The translations under genes were made by a program, and so were the position numbers. From NCBI GenBank assembly GCA_965153355.1, contig OZ231128.1, positions 34,472,001 to 34,536,000 of the forward strand: a stretch of DNA of 64,000 nt, in the 5' to 3' direction. The DNA comes from Flaccisagitta enflata. Lineage: Eukaryota > Chaetognatha > Sagittoidea > Aphragmophora. Of this stretch, positions 42,978 to 57,115 are shown piece after piece. Below the pieces are notes generated by a model, which was not told the DNA's origin, did no database searches, and saw nothing but the letters and a program-made list of their open reading frames with translations. How positions within the stretch are numbered: position 1 is the stretch's first letter; every line of letters starts with the position of its first letter.

Positions 42978-44041
42978 TACAGTGGGAACCCGATTTAACG
43001 ACCTTGAAGGGACTGGGGATTTTTGGTCGGTAAATCCGAATGTTGTTAAATCGAATTTTTAATTTTCTTCCATTGATCAACTTCATAATAAGTCAACTAA
43101 AGCCAGTATCAGTGTCTAATCACTTATTACAGATTTTGTTCAAGCATTTGTGCAAACATACAGTCAGAATACAGACAAGATCTATGATCAAACAAAAGGA
43201 AAAACAAATAAAAAACAGTAAGAAAAACAAACAAAAAACAGATAAATGTAGCCTTACAAAGTTTTACATAAAGGTGTTATAAACGATAAGTCACTTAAGT
43301 GGTTTATAAGAAATAACTGAAAAAAATGATGGATTTTGATTAAAATCTGATGATTGATTTTGATTAAAATTTGTTCAATAAAAAATCCTTCTTTTGTTTT
43401 CTTTTTTAGCTGTTCACTTTTATGTTTATTGTCCTAATTCAAGTAAAGGTTTTTTTCCATCCACATGTATCGAAGCTTGAAGATAAAAATTTCAAGTTCA
43501 AAAAACAAACAAACAATAAGATCTATAAACAAATAAGATCTATGAACAAACAAAAAGAAAAACAACTAGGAAAACAGATCAATACAGCCTTATAAAGTTT
43601 TATATGAATAAAGGTGTTATAAACAATAAGTGGTTCATAAAATGTCACTGAGAAAAATGATTGATTTTGATTAAAATCTGATGATTGATTTTTATGAAAA
43701 TCTTTTCGATAAAAATCTTTTTTTTAGCAGTTCACTTTTTTTTTGGTTCTAATTTAAGTAAAATTTTTTCCATCAAAACATATCAAAGCTTGAAGATAAG
43801 AATTTCAAGTTAAAAAAAATCATAATTAAGTTAAAGTGTCAATGTCACTAAATCAGGAAAAAAGTTTCTAAAGGACTCAGAAATAGCAATTTTAAATCAG
43901 GTTTGGCTGTTATATCAGGTGTTGTTAAATCAGGTAGAATTAATATTACAAAAGTCTGCAAAAATTTGGGACTAAAGAAAACTGGTTGTTAAATCCGGAA
44001 TGTCGTTAAATCAGGTGACGAAAAGGCGGTAGTACACTGTA
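42978..44041. mobile_element. 1,064-bp Tc1/pogo-like non-autonomous element
   Basis: Starts TACAGTGGGAACCCG and ends CACTGTA; both ends carry a GATTTAACGAC motif in inverse orientation. It inserted at the TA of a 58-bp tandem unit, and the neighbouring units give the empty site (TTTACATATTCCTAA), confirming TA duplication. The interior contains a direct duplication of about 350 bp (around 43150-43490 and 43510-43825, sharing GATTAAAATCTGATGATTGA). No transposase. Confidence 0.88.
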
Positions 44042-44300
44042 TTCCTAATGGTGCACGCAACTAGCAAGACTTTCAAAGATCTGTTACGAAATATTCCATT
44101 TACTTAACCTTTACAAATCGACGCCGATTTTCACTTTCAGACTTTTCATGTTCAATTTAAGACTGGATGTTTGTTCAAGGAGTGATTGATTGATTGATTG
44201 ATTGATCGAATCAGATTCAAATGACTCAGCAAATTTTACGACTTGGAATCGGATCATTTCCTTTTCCAGCTCCTCCTCCATCATTTCGTCCTTCCCCTCC
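44042..44300. other. no gene seen
   Basis: 58-bp unit remnant at the left, then unremarkable sequence with five GATT units near 44183. Confidence 0.6.
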
Positions 44301-44600
44301 TCCTCCTTTCATTCTTCTCTTCCTCCTTGTCTTCCTTCACCTTCCTTCTTCTCCTTCTCAGCATATTGCTCCTCTTTTCATTCTTCTCTTCCTCCATGTC
44401 TTCCTTCACCTTCCTTCTTTTCCTTCTCAGCATTTTGCTCCTCCTTTCATCCTTCTCTTCCTCCATGTCTTCCTTCACCTTCCTTCTTCTCCTTCTCAGC
44501 ATTTTGCTCCTCCTTTCTTTCTTCTCTTCCTCCATGTCTTCCTTCACCTTCCTCCTTCTCCTTCTCAGCATTTTGCTCCTCCTTCTCAGTTTTCAGTCAA
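44301..44600 (-). repeat. 69-bp pyrimidine-rich minisatellite, four copies
   Basis: Units of TTCTCTTCCTCCATGTC / CTTCACCTTCC / CTTCTCAGCATTTTGCTCC, period 69 bp (23 codons). On the minus strand it reads as repeats of RRRRKVKEDMEEEK; on the plus strand as Ser/Pro/Phe repeats. No evidence of a gene around it. Confidence 0.85.
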
Positions 44601-45180
44601 TTCCTCTCTTCTCAATTTCATTCTTCTCCAACCTGCCTCAGCTATTTTTGTTCAACGCAATCAGATACTATCGAGAGCAAAAGTATGGAGACAAAATAGA
44701 AATTGAATAATGTATAAAGAATCTAAAAACAACCTCCAGAATTCCTTAAATACTTAGCGTGACACCTGTGAGGTTCAACAAGTCATTAAGAATGGTTGTT
44801 CAACCATTTTCAACTTTCCCCTCTATCAACATTGTTTAAGACCATACTCTAGCCATTACTGTTTGTGCACCCTTGCCCACAATGATTCAACGGGTTTAGA
44901 ATCAGCTGAGAAAATGCATAGTTGTAAGGACCACAAATTTGATAAAAACACTTTTGATCTATCTGAAAAATGGTTTGACTACAAAGAGCCAAATTTTAGA
45001 TGCAATATTTTTACTATCATTCAATTGAGGTACAAATCTTATGTTGCTTGTTAATTCTTAACAATTGCAAAACCTTGAAGAAGTTTTAGAGTCTCACTAA
45101 CTGTGCTTGTCTTCATACTTATGCTCTAGATAGTGACCCCTTAAATCAAAGCCTTCCTGCCCTGTTGTTTTTCTCTCCCG
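44601..45180. other. no gene seen
   Basis: Ordinary AT-rich sequence; a 63-codon frame at 44863 has no recognisable features. Confidence 0.6.
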
Positions 45181-46010
45181 ACTTAGTTTCCCTCCTTCAT
45201 CACCACGTTTCATTTATTCCCTTTATGCTTACCTTCAATCACTGTAAATGCCTGGCCACTCGCCCGCCTCCACCTCCATCTCCGCCCGCTTCCACTTCTA
45301 CCTCCGCCTGTTTCCCTCCTTCTCCTCTCTCTACTCTGAATCACAGTAAACACTTGGCCACCCGCCTACTTCCACCTCCAATGCCCATCCTCTCTCTCTA
45401 CCCTGAATCATTGTAAACACCTGACCAGTGACCACCCTCCCACCTCCACCTGTACTGCTCATCTCCCTTCATCTTCTCTCTTTACCCTGAATCACCTGGC
45501 CACCCTCCCACCTCTACCGCCACTGCCCATCTCCCACCACCTCCTTTCTCTACCCTGAATCACTGTAAACACATGTTTGGCCACCTCCACTTCTACTCGC
45601 CTCCTGTACCCTTCCCCTCTCCACCGTTGTTGCTTTCTACCTCCCCTTGATACCCCTAATCACTCTGAAAACGGAATCGGCCATATTCAAGCCCATCTCC
45701 CTCCATCCCCCATCCCTACCCTGAATTAAAGAATCACTGCATATACGCATTAGGCCATCTACAATGTAGATTCTACATCTCCACCTCCAACTCCTGTCCC
45801 CATCTCACCCGTTTGGCCTCTATCATCTCCGTCACCATCTCAATCTTAAATATCATCCTACCCTCAATAACTAAAATCACCAAGAACACGCGTTTAGCAT
45901 CTCCCACCTCCTATCGCCCCCTCCATCTAGCCAATCCCCACCCTCAATCACCAAAATCACTAAAATCACTAAAATCACTAAAATCACCCAGAACACGCGT
46001 TTGGCCAGCC
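45181..46010 (+). repeat. degenerate C-rich repeats of about 90-120 bp
   Basis: Recurring CTCTACCCTGAATCACTGTA, AACACCTGGCCACC and CCTCCCACCTCCACC blocks, at least six imperfect copies. It ends with CTAAAATCA decamers (45950-45985) and two AACACGCGTTTGGCC/AGC copies. No gene. Confidence 0.7.
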
Positions 46011-46159
46011 GAGATCAGATTTATTGCTGTCGACCCATTAGCACTCATTTCGGCGCGAATTTAGTTGCTCATAAAGTTTGTTTTTCTTTCCTCTTTTTTG
46101 CTTTTTTTTTCGTTCTTTTTTTTTTAAAGATTATATGGGATGATTCGAAAAAAGTGGGA

Positions 46160-46503
46160 CAAGGAATACTACGCGGATAAGAAAAAAAGCCGCACAGAAA
46201 AAAATATCTTAAACTTTTTTGGTTCAACTGATTTTGAAGATTTTCAAATTTTCTTTCAATCTAGACCAAACCCAGGTCTGTATCTCAAACCATTTAGAAG
46301 TTAGAGCTTGTCAAAGTAAACCTTTATTTTGAAAAAAATGCTCATTTTTCAATAAATAAAACTAAAAATAAATGAAGCCAAATGAATGTTCTCTTTGAGA
46401 GCTTTAAAATGGTCTAAGATTTTACTTAATTATTTCAAAATTCAATTTGATAAATTGTCATTTAAAAGTGCGGCTTTTTTTATTGATTCGCGTAGTAAGG
46501 ACT
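46160..46503. mobile_element. foldback MITE, about 340 bp
   Basis: Arms ACTACGCGGATAAGAAAAAA with AGCCGCAC (46168-46195) and the inverse GTGCGGCTTTTTTTATTGAT with TCGCGTAGT (46468-46496). Interior has AAACCATTTAGAAGTTAGAGC, reminiscent of the 39065 and 60399 elements. No ORF. Confidence 0.75.
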
Positions 46504-46554
46504 AAGGACGGCTATGAAAGTGCTACAGGTCTCACTCCTCGTCCAAATACAGGC

Positions 46555-47130
46555 GGAGGATGTAATAAATGAATGAGCAATTGAATGAATACATAAAGGA
46601 ATGAATGAAGGAATGAAGAAATGAACGAATTGATTGATGAATGAATGAGTGAAAAAATGCTTGAATGAATGAACGAATGAGTGAATGAAGGATGGAATAA
46701 AAGAGAGAATGAATAATTGCATGAATAAATGAATGAATGAATAAATGAATGAATGAATAAATGAATGAATGAATGAATGAATGAATGAATGAATGATTGA
46801 ATGAATGAAGAATGGAATAAAAGAAAGCATGAATAATTGCATGAACGAATAAATAAATGATTGAACGAATGAATGAATGAATAAATTAATGAATGAATGA
46901 ATAAATGAATGAATGAATGCATGAATGAATGAATGAATGAATGAATGAATGAATGAATGAATGAATGAATGAATGAATGAATAAATGAATGAATGAATGA
47001 ACAAAAGAATGAATGAATGAATGAGTGAATGAATGAATGAATGAATGAATGAATGAATGAATGAATGAATGAATGAATGAATGAATGAATGAATGAATGA
47101 ATGAATAAATGAATGAATGTATGAGTGAAC
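46555..47130 (+). repeat. (TGAA)n microsatellite, about 570 bp
   Basis: TGAA units with TGAG, AAAA and TTGA variants. A 110-bp block (ATGAATAATTGCATGAA... near 46705 and 46825) is duplicated. Minus-strand open frames of FIHSFIHS are artefacts. Confidence 0.95.
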
Positions 47131-47465
47131 TCCAGTGGATTCAACCAAGAATAGTGGATCAATGCCCATGCTTACTGTCACAAAATAATGGAAAACGGCG
47201 AGTCCACCTCTCGCGCAATAATTTTTAATTGAATATCCATTAGCAACGACTGTTGCTGCAAAAACGAAAAAAATAGCAACTAGAGCAGCGACAGCAAAAA
47301 CAACTACAGCCGCCACAGCGGTAGCAACAACCGCAGCAGCGGCAACAGCGTAAACCGTCATAGCAAACATTCAGCAGCATAATGTCATTTAAAGCGATGG
47401 ACATTCCGCGCCATCTGGATAATCGAGAGCCATTTGGCAGAAATTGAAGTTATCGCCTCAGGACT

Positions 47466-47534
<69 letters not shown>

Positions 47535-47740
47535 GAAATGAAATAGTGTATACTTCCGCGAGACTGTACAAGTCTAAGGGAGTCATGTCAGCATTGCATT
47601 GGATTAGATTCTGATATATCTTTGTCTTCATGCTGCGTTATCTTGCTTCCACGAACTTGTAACGCGGAAGTGCTGATACAAAACTGTATCAGAATAATGA
47701 TTATCGCGGACACAGTAAGTATAAGCGGACAAACAGACAG
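47131..47740. other. no gene; compound microsatellite
   Basis: GCAGCAACAGC-rich stretch at 47255-47350, (CAGA)7(GA)n at 47463-47530. Otherwise nothing recognisable. Confidence 0.65.
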
Positions 47741-49284
<1,544 letters not shown>

Positions 49285-51670
49285 TTGTAAGTGGTTTCAT
49301 CTTTTATCACGAATGACATCTAAGGCGGAAGCGTTTTCTCTGATGTGCTTTACTTTCTCAAATTCTTCTACTGTCTTTGCAATAAGTGGGGAGCTTCTCT
49401 CCATACTGGCAAATCTTCGCCGTGCAAATTGGATTAGATGCTCTTTAATTCTCACTAAGCCACTTGAGTCATGCAGGTCATCGATGGTTACATAGGCTGG
49501 GGTTCTTAAAATAACACGCAGAGCCTGATTTTGTATGAGCTGGAGTTTTTGAATGTGCGTTTCAGCAGCGTTGATAATGCATACGCTACAGTATTCAAAG
49601 ATTGACCGTATTGTTGCTGCGTAGAGCTTCGCCATTACATTTGGATTTATCTGTTCTGATTGCGCTGAGATAGCTCTTAGTAGGTTGAGGCGCTTGTATG
49701 CTTTAGCCACTATTTTCTGCGTTTGAGGTTCCCATGTCAATCTCGTGTCAAATTTTACGCCCAAAAAGTCAGCTTCCTCGGACAATGAGATTGATTCATT
49801 GAAAAGGCTAATCCGGTAATTATTTTCGGCTTCATCTTTGTGCCTTGGACACTTTGTGAATAGGATCAATTTTGATTTTATAGGGCTTAAAGTCACGTAC
49901 CACTTTTTGCACCATTCTTCCACTTTCGCGATCTCAACCTGCATTATCTTTAAAGCTTCAGCTGCTTTTGAGCTCGTTGTCCATAGACCAACATCATCGG
50001 CGAACTGAGAGGACGAGATGCGGGATGAATCTAGGACATCAGTTAGGTCGTTGACGTAAATCAAATACAGTATGGGTGACAAGCATGATCCTTGCGGAGT
50101 CCCGGCTCTTAACTCGACAGTCTCTGACCATACTCCATCATGGCAAACTCTAAGAGACCGGTTGTCTAGGAAAGAAAAAAGAATGTTTTTCATTTGGCGT
50201 GAGAGTCCGATTCTGTTTATCTTGTATTTAAGGCCATTTTTCCAAACCGCGTCAAATGCGGCTTTTACATCTAAAAACAGGCCCAAAGTGCAATCTCTTC
50301 TTTTGAAGCTGTTAGAGATGCTTTGTGAAAGTCGCAGGAGATGCTCTTGGGTAGACCTTCCTTTAGTAAATCCCGCTTGGTTAGCATTAAGAAAGTTTTT
50401 TTCACCTAGTTCCTTCATTAAGTACGCATAGATGAATCTTTCATATATTTTCCCCAGGCAGGAGAGCAGGGATATAGGTCTATAGTTGCAGGCCTGTTTT
50501 TTGTCTCTTCCTGGTTTAGGTAACATTCTGACCTTGGCTTCTTTCCATGCTTTTGGAAAAACATTTTTTGCAAGACACTGGTTGATGACGTTGCAGAAGA
50601 CTTGCTTTGTATTTCGTGAACTTAGTTTCATTAGGCCATAGCTAATTTGATCTTCACCTGGAGCAGAGTTGGCTTTGGTTTCATTAAGAAGCTTTTCAAA
50701 TTGCGGGATAAAAATTTTCCTGATAGAGCTCTCTTCAATCACTTTTTCTTCCTTTAATATCTCTTCATCTACCTTTCGTTTGAATTCTTTATCAAACATA
50801 GGGTTATCAGGTGTTTGATGGACAGAGTTCAGATACCTGGCAAACTCATCACATTTTTCTTTATTATTGGATGTGAATGTACCATCAGAAGTTATGAGTG
50901 GAGTTTCAGGCTCTTCAACTTGTTTCTCTTTATTTTTGAATCTGCGGAATGATTTCCACATATCAAGCGTATTTCGTGAATCGCAGATTTTTCCACACAG
51001 TTCCTCCAGCTGCTTGGCTCTAAAATCCCGCATCTGTTGTTGTATTTTTTTGTTTACTCGATTATAAATTTTTGTCAAGACTTTTTTGCCAAGAGGGCTC
51101 GTCGCTTTTTTACGATTTTTCAAGATTGTTTTCCTCAGTCTAATATTTACATAGATTTCATCCGGCAGAATGGTCTCTTTCTTTGAAATAAAGGACTTGG
51201 TGCATTTTTCCTTGGCTTTAGTGAAAATCGTATTGATTGTGCTAATATTTTTGTCAATATCATCGCACATAACAAAATTTTCGAGCATTTTATCCGCCTC
51301 CTGAGCCCACATGATCATATTCGTCTTGGCCTTCCATATGGGCTTTGACTTGAATGAGAGTTTAGTGACTACTGGTAAGTGATCTGATCCTACATCTCCG
51401 TCAACATAGCATGACTCTATCAAGCGACTCCCGACTGCATCTGCAATGACAAGGTCCAAAGTATTAGCTTCGCCCGATGAATTACTGTAATACGTAGGTG
51501 AGTTAATGTCAAGGTGGATGAGGTTCTCTTGGTTCAATGATTGTAGGAGCTTATTTCCAAATTCGTTAGAAGTTCGAGAGCCAAATGTATGATGAGGGCA
51601 ATTTAGATCACCAAGGATAAAGCCCCCGATTGGCCTGTCATTAAATTTAGTGTTCCTAAAATCAGAGAAA

Positions 51671-51676
<6 letters not shown>
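49285..51676 (-). mobile_element. 5'-truncated Jockey-like non-LTR retrotransposon
   Basis: Carries the end of an endonuclease domain, a full reverse transcriptase and C-terminal region, and virtually no 3' UTR. The 5' break lies at a (GA)n tract (51674-51712). ORF1 and the N-terminal endonuclease are missing, as is usual for target-primed reverse transcription products. Confidence 0.9.
49297..51672 (-). CDS. LINE ORF2: endonuclease end and reverse transcriptase (partial)
   Basis: 791 residues, open with no stop or frameshift from the truncation point. The endonuclease C-terminal part shows GGFILGDLNCPHH near the start and SDHLPV at 96-101. The reverse transcriptase shows NYRPISLL near 396, QAGFTKGRSTQEHLL, FLDVKAAFDAVW (466-477), GTPQGSCLSPILY (about 524) and the catalytic FADD at 557-560. 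The C-terminal part includes YKRLNLLRAIS and AYVTIDDLH, typical of Jockey-like ORF2. It would nick target DNA and reverse-transcribe the element RNA, but this copy lacks the N-terminal endonuclease residues. Confidence 0.92.

Positions 51677-51712
<36 letters not shown>
51674..51712 (+). repeat. (GA)n at the LINE 5' junction
   Basis: About 18 GA units directly adjoining the truncated end of the LINE. Confidence 0.95.
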
Positions 51713-51716
<4 letters not shown>

Positions 51717-51719
51717 GAA

Positions 51720-52257
51720 CAAGTTATCCAAGGATCACACATGGTCAGCGGTACGCCGGTATTCGTTGCCCTGCTTGGGGTAATGAGGCTATGAGGTGAT
51801 GTGAGGGCAGGGCAGCGGCCCCAAAGGGCCGATGTCCTGTAGAACACAGGGCGGAATTCCAATACGTCCTGGGAAGAACTAAGGGGGTCTGAGATGGCTG
51901 ATCATGCTTCAAAGATCTGATTTCAGGCTTCAGTGATCTAGATTAGGCCCTAGGTCTGGGATGGTAAATCTCAGGCCTGTAAGGACTGATTTCAGGTCTG
52001 TAAGGAGTGATTTCAGCCAAGGGAGAGCTGATTTGGGGCGGATTTGAGGCTTGAGAGGGCGGATTTGAGGCTTGAGAGGGCTAATTTGAGGATTGCGAGG
52101 TCTGAATTGGGGTCTTGAAGAGCTGATTTCAGGCCTGGCAAGGTAGATTTAAGGCCTGGGGGGATGTATGGATTATGGAAGGAAGGACGTATGGACATAT
52201 GGAAATACACCCCTGTGTTCTACAGGACATCAGCCCTTTGGGGCCGCTGCCAAAAAA
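51720..52257. mobile_element. GGGCAGCGGCC-family foldback element
   Basis: Left CAAGGATCACACATGGTCAG then GGGCAGCGGCCCCAAAGGGC and CGATGTCCTGTAGAACACAG at 51810-51850. Right is the exact inverse, CTGTGTTCTACAGGACATC ... GGGGCCGCTGCC at 52212-52251. The core holds GGCTTGAGAGGGCGGATTTG-type 21-22-bp repeats. No ORF. Confidence 0.82.
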
Positions 52258-52928
52258 AGAGAAAAAAAGAAATAGAAAGAAAGAAAGAAAGGAAGGAAGA
52301 AAGAGAGAAAGGAAGAAAAAAAAAGAAAGAAGTTAAGCACAGAAAGAAAGCAAGAAAGAAAGAAAGAAAATAAGCAAAGAAGAAAAAGAGATGAGAAAGC
52401 GAAAATCAGAAAAGAATAAAACATTAGAGGAGGAAGAACAAATATCTTCACATGTCTTTTTTTTACCATCAAGATTGTTATCTATTCCCATAACCGTTTT
52501 TTTTCCTATATACCGTTCACGCTAGTTTACATATAACTTTATGGAACATGAAAATCATTCTTACTGTCTCCAGCAGACCAACGAATTTTCCCGCATGAGA
52601 AATAGTGAAAACTAATCAAGAGCTCATTTACATGAACAAATTGTCCGTCAATGTGGTCAGATTCAAATATCACCATTGACTCTTTAGTATGAAACGCCGC
52701 GCCGGTCGTTCTCAAAGTCGATCAAAGCTCATCAATGTAAACTCGTCCAAGCTTGTCAGTATGAACCAGGCCAAAACTCGTCAATGTGAACTCGTCCAAG
52801 GCTTTTCCAAGAATGCTGATTCGTAGCTTTTTCAGTCTCTTGAACAGTTTCTTGGAAGGTCGCCCTGGGAAAAAAAAAGTTCTCATCTTTTCTTCTCAGT
52901 CTCACCTTTCAGATTCTGTATTTTTTTG
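52258..52928. other. purine-rich tract, then no gene seen
   Basis: 52258-52440 is GAAA-rich low complexity directly after the foldback element. 52700-52800 has three imperfect copies of a GTCCAAGCTTGTCA / AACTCGTC motif. Nothing else recognised. Confidence 0.6.
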
Positions 52929-53048
52929 GTCGCGTGCACGCGACTCTATAAGCCGCTTTGTTGGTCAGTCGGTCTGTCGGTCAGTCAGTCAGTCGGTTAG
53001 TTGGTGGGTTCATTTGTCATACTTTACAATTTCAGCGGATACGGGCGC
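52929..53048 (+). repeat. palindrome-capped GTCC-repeat element
   Basis: Cap is the perfect 16-bp palindrome GTCGCGTGCACGCGAC, then TCTATAAGCCGCTTTGTTGG and GGTC/AGTC repeats. It is truncated by or abuts the foldback element at 53049. Confidence 0.75.
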
Positions 53049-53475
53049 TTTTTGGGCAGCGGCCGCGAAGGGGACGAAGTCCTGTAGAACACAGGGGGAC
53101 TTTCGTTCGTCCGTCCGTTCGTCCGTCCCACTCGGGCCCTCTCAGGCCTGGAATCTACCCTCTCAGGCCTGAAATCTGCCCTTTCAGGCCTGAAATCTGC
53201 CCTCTCAGCCCTTGAATCTGCCCTCTCAGGCCTGAAATCTGCCCTCTCAGACCTGAAATCTGCCCTTTCAGACCTAAAACCTGCCCTCTCAGGCTTTAAA
53301 TCTTCTCTCACAGATTCGAGGCCTGAGAGGTCAGATTTCAGGCCTGAGGGGGTAGATTTCAGGCCTGAGAGGGCAGATTTCAAGCCTGAGAGAGCCTGTG
53401 GGAACGGACGGATGGACGGACGGACGGACAAACGAAAGTCCCCTTGTGTTCTACAGGAATTCGTCAGGCAATGGG
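53049..53475. mobile_element. foldback element with repeat-built arms
   Basis: CTTTTTGGGCAGCGGCCGCG and GTCCTGTAGAACACAGGGGG on the left, CCCCTTGTGTTCTACAGGA on the right. Both arms consist of 21-bp CTCTCAGGCCTGAAATCTGC repeats flanked by GTCCGTCC repeats, in opposite orientation about a centre near 53310. Almost the whole 420 bp can fold on itself. This is the architecture of Drosophila FB-type elements. Confidence 0.85.
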
Positions 53476-53999
53476 CACATATTTGTTATCCTCTTGTGAT
53501 CTCATCTTCACTGAATTTTTCTCAGGGATTTTCAACATGATCTTGGTTCGGCCTTAAGTTGATTTTTTTTTTTGACATCTCAAAAACGTTTCCATCTCCA
53601 TTCTCTGAAAAACAACAGTGACGGCCACACAACAACAATGAAACGACAATGATGATGACAATGTCGTAGACGACAACGGCAAAGAAAAAGATAAGAGCGA
53701 AGAATCCAGAGTTTTACTTTGAGTATGGGTGTACGGGGAGGGAAGAAAAAGAAGGCAAAAAATGGGGGGGGAAATGAAAGAAAAAGAAATCAGGAGAAGA
53801 AAATGGATAATTAGGGGAAGAATGAGAGAATATGTGTGCTTCTCTTACAAATTAGGGTGTCATTTCTTGCATGAGAGTGTATTTTATGATTTGAAAAGAA
53901 AAAAAGATAATAGAGCCTGTCGGGCTTGAAGCTCTGTCGGACTTGAAACTGGTTGCCGACGGCCCTTTGAGATTTTGCGCCCTACACTTATGAGTTATG
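53476..53999. other. no gene seen
   Basis: Low-complexity GA/A-rich sequence at 53740-53815; an acidic open frame near 53640-53720 is too short to support. Confidence 0.55.
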
Positions 54000-54560
54000 A
54001 CTTTGACCATAGTGCCCTTGCTCCCTGGCCCCTTGCCCACCTATTACCCTGTTCCCCACCATCTACCTGCCCCCTATGCCCTAGTCCCTGTCCCCTGCCC
54101 CCTGCCATCTGCCCCCCTGTCCTCGTGCCTCTGACTTCCCTCCTTCAAGAATGGTCAGGGAAGTGAAAAAAACAAGCGGTGAGGCTATCAAATGCAGGTC
54201 CTGTAGGAAACCTCAGAGAGTCAATATTGATTCAGTCACAGTATGCAAATTACTATCATATGCAATTCCCGGAGAAAGCCTCAAAAAGTCAATATTGATT
54301 AAGCTCACAGAATTACCCTGCCCCCCCCCCATCTCCCTGCCCCCTATGCCCTATTCCCTATCCCCTGCCCCCTGCCATCTGCCTCCCTGTCCTCGTGCCT
54401 CTGACGTCCCTCCTTCAAGAATGGTCAGGGAGGTGAAAAAAAAAACGATGAGGCTACAGTCACAGTATGCAAAATACTATCATATGCAGTTCCCGGAGAA
54501 AGCCTCAAAAAGTAAATATTGATTAAGCTCACAGTATGCAACATGTTACCACAGAGAGAT
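54000..54560 (+). repeat. direct repeat of about 280 bp
   Basis: The block CTGCCATCTGCCCCCCTGTC to AAGAATGGTCAGGGAAGTG, and the following TATGCAATTCCCGGAGAAAG / TCAATATTGATTAAGCTCAC, occur at 54095-54315 and again at 54375-54535. The second copy has a small deletion. Confidence 0.8.
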
Positions 54561-55469
54561 CGCTTTGGAAACTACAGAAAATCTATATTGATTTGGCTCA
54601 CACTCACAGCTCTAATGAGCAGAACCTTGTTGACTCTGCTGACAACATACAAAATGGTATCATATGCAGGTCCCGTTGAGACCTAACAATTTCAAAAGCA
54701 GGTTGCTTTGAAAATTACACAGTAAGCTGATTTCTGTTAAATGCAAGTTCTATCGGAGTTCTAATATCCATGACAATTTCATATTGCGCTCATGGTCATG
54801 CAACCTAATGAGTTGATCTGTCGGTTAGTAATACTAATAGTATATACTAATAGTAATACTAATAGTAATACTAATAGTATATACTAATAGTAATACTAAC
54901 AGTAATACTAATAGTATATACTAATAGTAATACTAATAGTATATCGGGCGGTCGATTTGACACTTTTTAATGAAATCCTTTAAAGTCAGTTTATGCACAC
55001 TTACTTTGTTTAATTGTAAATCGCGAAGTAGTATTTCTTTTTGATGAAAATCCTTTAGTTGGAAATCTATCTATTTTAACTTTTAGATTGCTTGTCGCTA
55101 TGACTAGTTCTTATATGTAAGCTCTAAATCAAGGGATATCCATTTAAGGATGGATTTAAGCCCAGGATTTCACTTCGCGAATCAGTTGAGTGTGTATGGT
55201 CATTTAAAAGTAGTGATTATGTGATTTTGCACTTAGGTGATTAAGGTATTAGGTAAAAGAAGAGCCAACACTCAGCACGCGACTGCTCATTACATAATTT
55301 GATACGTGGCTTACATTTCTTCTGAACAAATGTTCTGAATCTTTGATCTTTTAATATAACAGTGCACATCATGCAAAGTTATTACACAATGTCTTATGTA
55401 AAATGATAATTATCTTCCATTAAAGTAAAGTATCCCCTTAGCTCACTTTGCTCCCTTGGCCTAACTCAG
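54561..55469. other. no gene; ACTAATAGTA minisatellite
   Basis: 54825-54945 is a short-period array of AGTAATACTAAT and AGTATATACTAAT units, ending ATATCGGGC. The remaining sequence on both sides is AT-rich and featureless to me. Confidence 0.7.
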
Positions 55470-55595
55470 TTTGCACTCTCCACTCACTTGACCCTCTCTA
55501 CTCACTGTCCCTCACTCTGCTCACTCTCCCTCACTCTGCTCCCTCTCCCTCACTCTGCTCACCCTCCCTCACTCTGCTCACTCATAACAATGTGC
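55470..55595 (+). repeat. 18-19-bp CTCACTCTGCTCACTCTCC minisatellite
   Basis: About six copies with small length changes. Confidence 0.85.
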
Positions 55596-56280
<685 letters not shown>

Positions 56281-57115
56281 CTCCTCTTCTTACAAATGAC
56301 CCTGAATGACCTTTTGGATCATTTTATGGGTCATTCAACACGAATTGACCATTTCTCTGCTTGAAGCTGCAATCAAAGAAGGATGAGTTACGAGTCAGTT
56401 TACTTAACGCGTCTCCCACAAAATCCTGCAAATGGAAATCCGTCAAATTAACAAACCAAAATTGCCTCTGCTTTCTCAAAATTGAGAGTGCCAGGCAGGA
56501 AGCAGTAATAACCAACGGAATGGAGCGAGCGAGCGAAGCGAGCGTAGCAAAGCGGTGCGCTGCGGAACAAGCGCGCGGAGTGAGCAGTGCAAGCGAAGGA
56601 ACGCAGCGAGCAATCGAGTGGCGCAATAAAAACGCGAATGTCTGTGACTAGAAACGCGCTCAAAATCCTGCCAAATCAAATCGTTAAATTAACAAACTAA
56701 GATTGGTTCTACTTTCCCATGATCAAGTGAGCCAGTCAAGAAGCAGTAGTAATTAAAGAGTCTCAAACAATTTGACAGGGGCAGTGATGCTACATAAAAG
56801 ATTCAACCAGGCCGACAAATGCACTTCCTGACCAAGCAATAAATGGTTCGTAGAATCAGGGTGTATGCAGCAGGAATAAGCCTTTCATTCAAATATGGGG
56901 GATGTGTCCTTATTCGTATCTTCTTGTCATAATGTAATGTTGTTCAACTCATAAGAGGGCAAAGAAAATGTGGCTCAAAGTAGAATTACCATTTATGCAA
57001 CAGAAATGATTCTTTTATTCAAAAGAGGGTGCAATAAAAAAGTCTTGAAATGTACAGGTAATTAATCAACTGTCGAGAAAGCATCAAGTATAGTAATCAC
57101 TGATTACGTAGCAGT
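56281..57115. other. dispersed GCGAGC-rich repeat, otherwise no gene
   Basis: 56510-56660, minus strand, matches the CTCGCT-rich block of 36810-36950 and 37170-37300 (CGTTTCTAGTCACAGACATT, CTCACTCCGC). Before it TCTCCCACAAAATCCTGCAAA and after it AAATCCTGCCAAATCAAAT form a direct pair, with AAATTAACAAACYAA following both. This suggests a flanking duplication of about 40 bp. No ORF of note. Confidence 0.55.

Noticed and set aside
53640-53725. Acidic NDNDDDN...DKSEES exon
   Set aside because: Too short and low in complexity, with no convincing splice sites or neighbouring exons.
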